From assembly GCF_002140975.2 (NCBI RefSeq), contig NZ_CP147247.1, positions 2,206,501 through 2,270,500 of the forward strand: 64,000 nucleotides of DNA, written 5' to 3'. A program made the translations under genes and the position numbers. Below are positions 25,291 through 34,115 of this stretch, piece after piece. How positions within the stretch are numbered: the stretch's first letter is position 1; every line of letters starts with the position of its first letter. The notes beneath the pieces were generated by a model. The model was not told where the DNA came from and did not search any database. It was given only the letters and a program-made list of their open reading frames with translations. The stretch comes from Enterococcus sp. 9E7_DIV0242 (GTDB taxonomy: Bacteria; Bacillota; Bacilli; Lactobacillales; Enterococcaceae).

Positions 25291-26014
25291 GAAAGGCTCC
25301 TTCCACAATCTGCTTTAAATCCGGCAGAATCTGCTGATCAAATGCCAAGGTCGGCGTTATAATAAACGTCTGCTCCGGAAATGCTTCGGCTACTCTTTTT
25401 TTCATCAAATGAATCAAATGTCCATCGAATAAAAAGAATGGTACGATGATTGGCTGTCGGTTTTCAGCTACTGTCTGACGAATTTCTTCAAGGTAATCCC
25501 CCTGCCCTTTCAGACTGACCGCTTTGATAGGAAATCCAACCTTTTCCTGTATTTCTACAGCGATTTCTTCCAACAGACGTTGAGGTTCATCTGTCATCTT
25601 TGTCCCATGAGCCAATAGGATCCCTGTAAATTCCTGTGACGGATTTTCTTCTTTTACTGTTGCAAAACGTTCCAAAAGCACCATTCGACTTCCTTGTCGA
25701 TGCCCAAATGTCTCCGCCTGTGTGAAGCGAACCTTAGGATGTTTCTGCTCAACTTCAGCCGTCTCTGCTGGAATATCGACAAGTGCATGCTTTGCTGCAA
25801 ACAGCAACACTGGTACAACCACAATATGATCTGCGCCTTGAGCAATCAATAGCTCTGACTGTTTCAAAATCGTATGGGGATGGTTTTCTAAAAAAGCCGT
25901 TTCCTGCGGAATATCTGCCCCTATCTGTTGCTTCAACTGCTCAACGAAAGCAATCGCTGCCTTGTTTTTCTCATCTTTCTGACTGCCATGAAACACATAT
26001 AACACACTATTCAT
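25271..26014 (-). CDS. sirB: Sirohydrochlorin ferrochelatase (CbiX/SirB)
   Basis: 247 residues from the ATG at 26014 with a GAGGTGG ribosome site. Two CbiX-type halves are visible: SVLYVFHGSQKDEKN with a metal-ligand His at the start, and GILLAHGTKM near 122-131 at the start of the second. IVVVPVLLFAAKHALVDIPAE and IIVPFFLFDGHLIHLMKKRV give the second ligand motifs (the His of KHALVDIP and GHLIHL). It inserts Fe2+ into sirohydrochlorin to make siroheme for NirB. It lies 11 bp after nreC, so siroheme synthesis is co-transcribed with the sensor genes. Confidence 0.92.
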   Translation of the reverse strand: MNSVLYVFHGSQKDEKNKAAIAFVEQLKQQIGADIPQETAFLENHPHTILKQSELLIAQGADHIVVVPVLLFAAKHALVDIPAETAEVEQKHPKVRFTQAETFGHRQGSRMVLLERFATVKEENPSQEFTGILLAHGTKMTDEPQRLLEEIAVEIQEKVGFPIKAVSLKGQGDYLEEIRQTVAENRQPIIVPFFLFDGHLIHLMKKRVAEAFPEQTFIITPTLAFDQQILPDLKQIVEGAFHVSDHA

Positions 26015-26025
26015 TTCTTTCCACC

Positions 26026-26670
26026 TCACAAATCGATTAAATGATGTTTGATACTATAGTGCAGTAACTCAGAAAAGCTTTCAACTTCCAGCTTCTTCAT
26101 TAAATTAGATTTATGTACTTCGACCGTTTTTACAGAAATAAACAGACGCTCTGCAATTTCTTTATTTGTATAGCCTAAAGAAACCAAAGGCAAGATTTCC
26201 CGTTCTCTTTTAGATAGGCGCTCGTAATATTGATTATTTTCTCCCTCCAGCTCATCCAGCCATTTTTGTGGATCAGCAATAGCAAACAGAGGATCAACAA
26301 CGCGCAATCCATTCATAACTTTTTGCAACGAGTCCAATAAAACCTCATCGGATGAGCTTTTCAAAATATAGCCTGCTGCGCCATATTCCAAAGCTTTTCT
26401 CAAGTATTCTTCTTCTTCGTGCATACTCAAAATAATGACCTTGACGGCTGGAAAATGTTCACTGATTCTGCGAGTCGTCTGCAACCCATTTTCTCCCGGC
26501 GGCATACGAACATCCATTAAGACGATATCCACAGGGTATTTTTCCAACAATAAAAATGTCTCTGTTCCATCTGCGGCATCTCCGACGACACAGACCTCAG
26601 GGTAAGACTCTAATAATAAGCGCAGACCGCTTCTTACGACTGCATGATCATCAGCTATTACTACATTCAT
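26026..26670 (-). CDS. nreC: NarL/LuxR-type response regulator NreC
   Basis: 214 residues. The receiver (1-about 120) has the acidic pocket DD at 7-8, phospho-Asp53 in VLMDVRMP and the Lys of ILKSSS near 104. The LuxR-type HTH (about 148-205) reads LSKREREILPLVSLGYTNKEIAERLFISVKTVEVH. In staphylococci NreC activates nitrate and nitrite reductase operons under anaerobiosis. It overlaps nreB by 20 bp. A likely target box is present before nirB. Confidence 0.93.
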   Translation of the reverse strand: MNVVIADDHAVVRSGLRLLLESYPEVCVVGDAADGTETFLLLEKYPVDIVLMDVRMPPGENGLQTTRRISEHFPAVKVIILSMHEEEEYLRKALEYGAAGYILKSSSDEVLLDSLQKVMNGLRVVDPLFAIADPQKWLDELEGENNQYYERLSKREREILPLVSLGYTNKEIAERLFISVKTVEVHKSNLMKKLEVESFSELLHYSIKHHLIDL

Positions 26671-27691
26671 CTCGTTTCCCCTCCCAGTCGACCGGCAGCT
26701 TCAATGATACCGTCGTTCCTTCACCGGCTGTGCTTTGAATCTTCAATGTGCCACCAACAGATTCGGCTCGTTCCTGCATATGTAAAAGCCCCAAGCCTTC
26801 TCCAGTCCCTTTGCTGACAGCAGCTAGAGAAAACCCTTTGCCATGATCCCGGACTTCTAAAACCAAGTACTCATCAACTTCTCTTATTGTCACCCATAGC
26901 TCATCGACTTCCGCATATTTGACGCTGTTCATCACACTTTCCTGAAGCACGCGATAGGTCACCGTTTCCAGTCGCTCCGAAAAGCGCTGTCGGCTCAGCA
27001 CCGGAATAAAATGAACAACCACTCCTGTTGTTTCTGTCATACGATGCAAGAGGGCTTCGATTGCGGGAACCAGTCCCAGATCATCTAATACAGTTGGTCG
27101 TAAATCAACAGCGATCTGCTTGACCTCCTGCAGCAGTGAAACAAAATCTTCATCAATCTGCTCGATTCGTTGAATGATTTCTTCTCTATCATCGATTCTC
27201 TTTATTTGCCGAACATCCAACATCAAGCTATAGATGCTTTGTGCCAAGCCATCGTGCAGCTCTTGTGAGATAGCACGGCGCTCCTTCTCATGTGCCTGAT
27301 TGACGTATTCAATCAATCGTTTATTGTCGATCACATGCTGCATCGTCTCTTGATGCTCAATACTTCGTAAGCTTAACAGCTGCGCCGTTTCATTAATCAA
27401 CGTCAAGCTTCCACTAAAGCGCTCCTGCCCCCCTTCCTTCGATTCCAATATCAAAGGAAATACCGTCGGACTCCACGTCTCCTTCACCTCACAGTTCAGG
27501 CATTTATCCGTCGTGGTATGGAGAACACAGCCCTTGCCTTTGGCAATCTCGATCACTCTGTCCAATGGAACAATCGATCGCGCCTCTAATTCGATCGCTG
27601 CTTTATTTTTTTTGACTTCTCCGGAATCAGATAACAGGTACAATCCATCCTTCGCTTCCATGAATACTTGTTCAAAAAACTGTTCCTTCAT
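26651..27691 (-). CDS. nreB: Oxygen-sensing histidine kinase NreB
   Basis: 346 residues, cytoplasmic (no membrane helix). An N-terminal PAS-like sensor (1-about 110) carries Cys55, Cys64 and Cys67. A HisKA_3 domain (RRAISQELHDGLAQSIYSL, with the phospho-His near 155) and a HATPase domain (VLQESVMNSVKYA, VRDHGKGF, GLGLLHMQERAESVGG) follow. Staphylococcal NreB binds an oxygen-labile [4Fe-4S] cluster through four Cys. Here the fourth position seems to be His58 (C-x2-H-x5-C-x2-C), so cluster coordination may differ. Co-transcribed between nreA and nreC. Confidence 0.92.
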   Translation of the reverse strand: MKEQFFEQVFMEAKDGLYLLSDSGEVKKNKAAIELEARSIVPLDRVIEIAKGKGCVLHTTTDKCLNCEVKETWSPTVFPLILESKEGGQERFSGSLTLINETAQLLSLRSIEHQETMQHVIDNKRLIEYVNQAHEKERRAISQELHDGLAQSIYSLMLDVRQIKRIDDREEIIQRIEQIDEDFVSLLQEVKQIAVDLRPTVLDDLGLVPAIEALLHRMTETTGVVVHFIPVLSRQRFSERLETVTYRVLQESVMNSVKYAEVDELWVTIREVDEYLVLEVRDHGKGFSLAAVSKGTGEGLGLLHMQERAESVGGTLKIQSTAGEGTTVSLKLPVDWEGKRDECSNS

Positions 27692-27694
27692 TTT

Positions 27695-28183
27695 TTAGGT
27701 TTCCTCCAATAATGCCAGAAGTTGCTCAGCTCTTGACTCTACCACTCTTAAAAAATCATCGCTTATCTCCAATGGCTTGCGATAGCCGAATAATAACACA
27801 CCCTGTACCCGTCCTTTTTTTAAAATGGGGGCAGCAACTGCTGTTTCGATTTTCTCCATTCGAGCAATCGGCAGCTCCACAAGCTCTGTGGGATCTACTT
27901 GCAGATTCGTCTCACAATAGCTTCTGCCTGTGCGCCAGACAATCCCGGCAATGCCTTTGCCAACCTGCAGTCGGATACGCTTATAATTTTGATTAGTATT
28001 CCCTGCAACATACTGCCAGTGAATCGTGCGAAGGTTCGTTCCGGTATTGACTTTGGATAAAGCAATCCCAATAAAATCAACCTGCAGCTCCTCTCGCATG
28101 CTATCGATTGCCTGTTGTATTTGAATAGACATTTGACTACTCCTATTCCCTAATTTTTTCAAAAAGCTCTTGTATTCTTCCAT
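27695..28183 (-). CDS. nreA: GAF-domain nitrate receptor NreA
   Basis: 162 residues forming one GAF domain (about 17-160): VDFIGIALSKVN, IRLQVGKGIAGIVWRTGRSY, AAPILKKGRVQGVLLFGY. In Staphylococcus carnosus NreA binds nitrate and restrains NreB kinase activity when nitrate is absent. Position immediately before nreB (AGGAAACC ribosome site inside its last codons, 3-bp gap) supports the name. It is the first gene of the nreABC-sirBC operon, with its promoter in the 54-bp gap to the divergent permease. Confidence 0.88.
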   Translation of the reverse strand: MEEYKSFLKKLGNRSSQMSIQIQQAIDSMREELQVDFIGIALSKVNTGTNLRTIHWQYVAGNTNQNYKRIRLQVGKGIAGIVWRTGRSYCETNLQVDPTELVELPIARMEKIETAVAAPILKKGRVQGVLLFGYRKPLEISDDFLRVVESRAEQLLALLEET

Positions 28184-28237
28184 TTATTTTTCTATGCTGA
28201 AATCACTATATCACGAAAAGAAAAGGATTGCTTCTTC

Positions 28238-29731
28238 ATGCTTAAAAATCGCCAGCTTTTTAGTTCAAAACGTCTTGTGATGATTATCACAACAACTGTT
28301 TTTTCATTTTCAAGTTTAACAACAGCCTTTTTCCTCATGGGGATGAAAGCCCTCCCCTACTTTATCTGGGCAGCTGTTTTTTACTTTATTCCCTACGCCC
28401 TTATTATATCAGAATTTACGTCTGTGTATAAAAATGATTCCGGCGGATTGTATCAATGGCTCTCAGACTGTTTATCTGAAAGAACAGCGTTTATCGCTGC
28501 TTTTTTGTGGTATTGCAGCTACTTCGTCTGGATGATCAGTTTGTTCATGAAGCTCTGGATTCCATTATCCTTGCTGCTCTTTGGCGAAGATCTGACCAAG
28601 CAGCAAAGTCCGATACCCTTTCTTTCGACAACCCAATTAATCGGGGTTCTATCGATTTTTGCTGTTGGCTTGACGTTGTTCGTTGTCAATAAGGGGTTCA
28701 AACAGATAGCTCATTTATTGTATGCCAGTAGTGTCCTTATGTTTCTGTTAGTATTTATCAGCTTCGGCAGCAATCTGATTCTATGGCTGACTCATCCCGG
28801 GGAAATCCTTCCTCATCTAACCTCTAGTATTCACTCTGCTTCTGCTATAACAGGTGACAATACATTTGTCTCACAGCTGAGCTTCTTGATTTTTGCGGTC
28901 ACTGCATTTGGCGGCCTGGATACCATTGCCAGCTTAGTAGACAAGACCGGTCAGCAGAAAAATAAATTTTCAAAGCTAGTGGTTTTTGGCAGCTTCTTGA
29001 TTGTCATCTGCTATTTTGTTGGCCTACTGTTATGGAGCGGCGCGCTCAATTGGCAAGAGCTTCAGGCAGATCAATCCCTTCATCTTGGTAACCTAATGTA
29101 TGCGTTAATGAACGACTCCGGACAACGACTCGCTGCAAGCTTAGGTGGTTCCGCTGAGATGATTCAGTTTATTGGGCAACTCTTTACACGTCTGACTGCA
29201 TTGACCCTGTTAATCTCTTATATCGCGCTTTTGTCCTCCATCTTCTATCTACCATTGCGAGTGCTGGTAGAAGGAACGCCGAAGCATTATTGGCCCTCTT
29301 GGGTCCGAGCCAGAAACGCAAAGCAAATGCCAACAAAAGCCTTGCTTGTTCAAGGAAGCTTGATTATTCTGTTTATCAGTGCCATCACTTGGGGTAACGC
29401 CTATGTCACATTACTCTATAATCAACTCACTATGATGACCAACATTTCACGTGCATTGCCTTACTTACTTGTAGCATTGGCTTATCCGGCATTCAAACGT
29501 AAATACAGGACACAGACAGAACTTGTCCCTTCATCTAATTTTTTACCACAGTTTCTTAGTTTCAGTGTCGTTCTTACGATTGCTGTGTCTATTTTCTCAC
29601 AACTGTATCTACCGCTTATAGAAAAGAATTACCTGCAGATGTTTAGCTTAGCTATCGGTCCATTATTCTTCTCTGCTATCGGAGCATGGCTGTATCAACG
29701 TTTTTTCAGAAAGAGAATGGTCAATCAATAA
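28238..29731 (+). CDS. APC-family amino-acid permease (YjeM type)
   Basis: 497 residues with 12-13 membrane helices. The first helix region (RLVMIITTTVFSFSSLTTAFFLMG) and YKNDSGGLYQWLSDCLSERTAF correspond to the unwound helix and glutamate-family GGLY motif of APC transporters; AFGGLDTIASLVDKT is the conserved helix-6 segment. YjeM-like carriers are presumed amino-acid or peptide-derivative transporters of unknown substrate. It is divergent from nreA and single-gene, with the terminator at 29861. No link to nitrite metabolism is evident. Confidence 0.85.
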   Translation: MLKNRQLFSSKRLVMIITTTVFSFSSLTTAFFLMGMKALPYFIWAAVFYFIPYALIISEFTSVYKNDSGGLYQWLSDCLSERTAFIAAFLWYCSYFVWMISLFMKLWIPLSLLLFGEDLTKQQSPIPFLSTTQLIGVLSIFAVGLTLFVVNKGFKQIAHLLYASSVLMFLLVFISFGSNLILWLTHPGEILPHLTSSIHSASAITGDNTFVSQLSFLIFAVTAFGGLDTIASLVDKTGQQKNKFSKLVVFGSFLIVICYFVGLLLWSGALNWQELQADQSLHLGNLMYALMNDSGQRLAASLGGSAEMIQFIGQLFTRLTALTLLISYIALLSSIFYLPLRVLVEGTPKHYWPSWVRARNAKQMPTKALLVQGSLIILFISAITWGNAYVTLLYNQLTMMTNISRALPYLLVALAYPAFKRKYRTQTELVPSSNFLPQFLSFSVVLTIAVSIFSQLYLPLIEKNYLQMFSLAIGPLFFSAIGAWLYQRFFRKRMVNQ

Positions 29732-29860
29732 GTGGGAAGATGGCGTTTTTGCTAAGAAAAAATCAGAGGAGACGCCACTCCTAAAGCTAAGGTTCTTGTT
29801 ACGTTCCGATTTTTGAAGCAGGGAGAAGCTTCGCCATTTTAGTTATTCATTGTTTATTGC

Positions 29861-29906
29861 AGAGGCGTTTGGGGTTGGAACAATACCTCAAACGCCTCTT
29901 GTTTTT
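29861..29906 (+). terminator. Terminator of the YjeM-type permease gene
   Basis: AGAGGCGTTTG pairs with CAAACGCCTCT, with an inner GGT/ACC pair, followed by TGTTTTT. The 130 bp between the stop and this hairpin contain partial repeats of GATGGCG/CGCCATT but no gene. Confidence 0.8.
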
Positions 29907-29979
29907 AAGAGAATCACTATACCTATCTCGATTTGTATTGTAAACTGGAGGAAACATTGAAAAAAGAGGTGACCTTCCT

Positions 29980-30744
29980 TTGTTCGATCTGGAAAAAGTC
30001 CAGTCACTGAATGATCTGGAACTGATTGTCTATCAATATATTCTTGAACATATTACGCAAATTCCCAAGCTGACCATTCGCGAGCTCTCTGCCAATTGTC
30101 ATGTATCAACCTCCACGATCCTCCGTTTTTGTACAAAAATGGGCTTTGAAGGTTTTTCTGAATTGAAGTTTGCTGTAAAAAAAGCCCAAGAACAGCCCAT
30201 CGGCTTTGAAGATTATTATGCTTCAGCGGTACATGTCGATTCTTTCTTAAAAAAAATCAATCAGGGAAATTATCAAGATACCTTCAAGCCAGCGATTGAT
30301 TTGATTATCGAGGCACGCCATGTCGTTTTTATTGGACTGGGTACTAGTGGTGTCCTTGGCGCTTACGGCAGTCGCTACTTTTCCAATATCGGGATCAACG
30401 CCTACAGCGTCAGCGATCCGTTTACACCGATACCGCCACGTGGCTTTGAAAGCTCCTTGGTGATTGTGCTATCTGTCTCTGGCGAAACATCGGAAATCCT
30501 AAAAATGGTGTCCGATTTCAAACGCTCCAATGCAAAAATTTTGAGCATCACTAACGATGAAAATTCCACGATTGCCAAGTTGGCAGATTACAATATTTCC
30601 TATTATATGCCGGAAGAAAAATCCGCCTATGCAGATCCATTCATCAATCTGACCACTCAAATCCCCGTGATTGCGTTGGTTGAGCTTTTGGCACATCAAG
30701 CCGGAAAACAGCTCTTACAAGAGCGGTCGGCAGAAAAAGAATAG
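29980..30744 (+). CDS. RpiR-family transcriptional regulator
   Basis: 254 residues starting with TTG at 29980; AGAGGTGA lies at the right distance and no ATG is nearby. The N-terminal HTH_6 domain (1-77; LTIRELSANCHVSTSTILRFCTKMGF) is followed by a SIS phosphosugar-binding domain (about 105-235; VFIGLGTSGVLGAYGSRYF, VLSVSGETSEI). Such regulators respond to sugar phosphates. It precedes an EIIC gene and a phospho-beta-glucosidase gene, so it probably controls their expression. It has its own terminator, so the downstream genes use another promoter. Confidence 0.9.
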   Translation: MFDLEKVQSLNDLELIVYQYILEHITQIPKLTIRELSANCHVSTSTILRFCTKMGFEGFSELKFAVKKAQEQPIGFEDYYASAVHVDSFLKKINQGNYQDTFKPAIDLIIEARHVVFIGLGTSGVLGAYGSRYFSNIGINAYSVSDPFTPIPPRGFESSLVIVLSVSGETSEILKMVSDFKRSNAKILSITNDENSTIAKLADYNISYYMPEEKSAYADPFINLTTQIPVIALVELLAHQAGKQLLQERSAEKE

Positions 30745-30814
30745 CTGTAGACCAAAGTAAAATCGATTCACTGATTTACTCGAAAAAAGCTCTTTTTTTG
30801 TTCCAACATCTTAA

Positions 30815-30868
30815 AAAGCAGATACAGAAATACTGTTAAATCAGCATTTCTTATCTGCTTTGTTTTTT
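30815..30868 (+). terminator. Terminator of the rpiR-type gene
   Basis: AAGCAGATA-AGAAAT pairs with ATTTCT-ATCTGCTT across a 14-nt loop with one internal mismatch, followed by TGTTTTTT. It separates the regulator from the PTS gene. Confidence 0.85.
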
Positions 30869-30935
30869 CGCGCGTAACATGTTTCTCAAACCAGCGAAAC
30901 TATTCCATTTCCAGCCAGAATCTTTTATATTAAAT

Positions 30936-30951
30936 GTGTAAACGTATTCAA
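30936..30951. promoter_or_regulatory. cre site (CcpA) upstream of the EIIC gene
   Basis: GTGTAAACGTATTCAA fits WTGNAARCGNWWWCAW at all but the first position. It lies 88 bp before the EIIC start, in the promoter area, implying carbon catabolite repression. Confidence 0.7.
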
Positions 30952-31038
30952 TATAAAAAAGGAGGCCAACATTTACTTTCCGGATACTCTACATGAACTT
31001 ATACTTATTTTATTTATTCAAGAGGAGATGAGTTAAAA

Positions 31039-32370
31039 ATGAACGAATGGATTAATGAAAAACTTCTTCCACCCGTACTAAGATTTGTAAACACGAAACC
31101 TATTACTGCGTTAAGAAACGGTATGCTTTATACGATGCCATTTACAATTGTCGGTTCCATTTTCCTGTTACTTGCCAATATTCCTTATGAGCCGGCAGCT
31201 AATTGGGTAACAGAATCTGGCTTAGGCGTTTATTTCAACCAAGCGTTTGGTGCTTCCTTTGCTATTATGGCCGTTTTTGCTGTTATAGGTATTGCCTATT
31301 CTTATGTAAAAACTGAAGGATTTGAAGGTCTGCCTGCTGGTATGATCGGTCTGGTCATCTTTATTATGTTTATGTCAGCTGAACTAACAGATGCAGAAAG
31401 CGGCATAACAATCGGAAATATCATCAATAAAGACTGGACTGGCGGAAAAGGAATGATTACAGCTATTCTGGTTGGTCTAATTGTTGGTTGGGTCTATAGT
31501 TGGTTCCTACGACATGATATTCGTATTAAATTGCCGGAACAAGTACCTGAGAACGTAGCGAACTCCTTTACGGCATTGATACCTGCTGCCGTGTTGATTA
31601 CTGGTGCAATGTTCGTCTACATCTTCTTTGATAAAGTGTTTAGTACAACATTCTTTGAATTCATTTATGATGTTTTACAGTCACCATTACAAGGAGTAAC
31701 AGATACATTGGGCGGCGCTTTGATTATTGGATTCTTGGTTCCATTCTTCTGGTTCTTCGGCGTACATGGTTCAACCATCGTCGGTGGTATTATGGAACCT
31801 ATCTTGCAAGCAAATTCATTGGAAAATACAGAAATTCTGAATGCAGGTAAAGCCTTGACTATCGAAAATGGCGGACACATCGTTACCAAGCAGTTTATGG
31901 ATCAATTCCAAACAGTAACTGGTGCTGGTATGACGATCGGATTAGTTGTCTTCATGGTATTCCTTGCGAAATCCGCACAGTTCAAGCAACTGGGACGTTT
32001 ATCACTTGCACCTGCCTTGTTCGGTATCAATGAGCCAATCGTTTTCGCAACACCAATCGTTATGAACCCAATCATGGTTGTCCCATTCATTTTGACACCT
32101 GTTGTGTCTTCCGTGATCACCTACTTTGCCCTTTACACTGGTTTGGTGCCACTCTTTACCGCGGTACAGGTTCCATGGACCACCCCGGCTATTCTTTCCG
32201 GTCTATTAGTCGGCGGTTGGCGTACGGCACTCCTGCAAGCCTTCGTATTGGTTCTTGGCTTCTTCATCTATCTGCCATTTGCAAGAAAAATGGATGCCAT
32301 CAACTATGCACAGGAAACAGGTCAGCCAGTTGAAGAAGACGTATTAGAAAAAATCGAAGCAGAACAATAA
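31039..32370 (+). CDS. PTS EIIC component, lactose/cellobiose family
   Basis: 443 residues with about ten membrane helices, the CelB-type EIIC architecture: RFVNTKPITALRNGMLYTMPFTIVGSIFLL, GVHGSTIVGGIMEPI, and LAPALFGINEPIVFATPIVMNP, which carries the GINEP motif near the sugar site. It moves a beta-glucoside while it is phosphorylated by EIIB. No EIIA or EIIB gene lies here, so they must be shared from elsewhere. An AAGAGGAG ribosome site and the cre box precede it. It is followed by a GH1 enzyme that would cleave the imported phospho-sugar. Confidence 0.93.
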   Translation: MNEWINEKLLPPVLRFVNTKPITALRNGMLYTMPFTIVGSIFLLLANIPYEPAANWVTESGLGVYFNQAFGASFAIMAVFAVIGIAYSYVKTEGFEGLPAGMIGLVIFIMFMSAELTDAESGITIGNIINKDWTGGKGMITAILVGLIVGWVYSWFLRHDIRIKLPEQVPENVANSFTALIPAAVLITGAMFVYIFFDKVFSTTFFEFIYDVLQSPLQGVTDTLGGALIIGFLVPFFWFFGVHGSTIVGGIMEPILQANSLENTEILNAGKALTIENGGHIVTKQFMDQFQTVTGAGMTIGLVVFMVFLAKSAQFKQLGRLSLAPALFGINEPIVFATPIVMNPIMVVPFILTPVVSSVITYFALYTGLVPLFTAVQVPWTTPAILSGLLVGGWRTALLQAFVLVLGFFIYLPFARKMDAINYAQETGQPVEEDVLEKIEAEQ

Positions 32371-32377
32371 TACATTA

Positions 32378-32440
32378 CGGGGCAGAAACCACGAATCAAC
32401 AGCTAGCCATCACTGATTCGGTTCCTGCCCCGATTCTATT
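32378..32440 (+). terminator. Hairpin between EIIC and phospho-beta-glucosidase
   Basis: CGGGGCAG-CC-CGAATCA pairs with TGATTCG-GG-CTGCCCCG over about 17 bp with a 15-nt loop. The downstream T tract is weak (ATTCTATTT), so it may be a partial terminator or an mRNA stabiliser inside the operon. Confidence 0.6.
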
Positions 32441-32569
32441 TAGACACGAGCAATACTGTTTAAATCTTGAAAAACATTACACGAAAAGGAACATGGCACC
32501 TCGTTGTAAAGTTTAAGGAGTACCCTTTAAAGCGTGAAGCTTTTGCAAGATTTATACAAATACTAATAA

Positions 32570-34018
<1,449 letters not shown>

Positions 34019-34053
34019 ACGACAACTCCTATAAATACAAACTCCGTTCAAAT

Positions 34054-34091
34054 AAAAAACGTCTAGTTGAAGCATTCAACTAGACGTTTTT
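34054..34091. terminator. Bidirectional terminator, GH1 gene / UvrA-like gene
   Basis: AAAACGTCTAGTTGAA and TTCAACTAGACGTTTT form a 16-bp perfect stem with a 3-nt loop, A-rich before and T-rich after. Confidence 0.92.
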
Positions 34092-34115
34092 CACTTAAAC
34101 AGCTTGTTCCAACAT

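Noticed and set aside
32505..32545. Second cre site before the phospho-beta-glucosidase gene
   Set aside because: The AAAGCGTGAAGCTT word misses several consensus positions.
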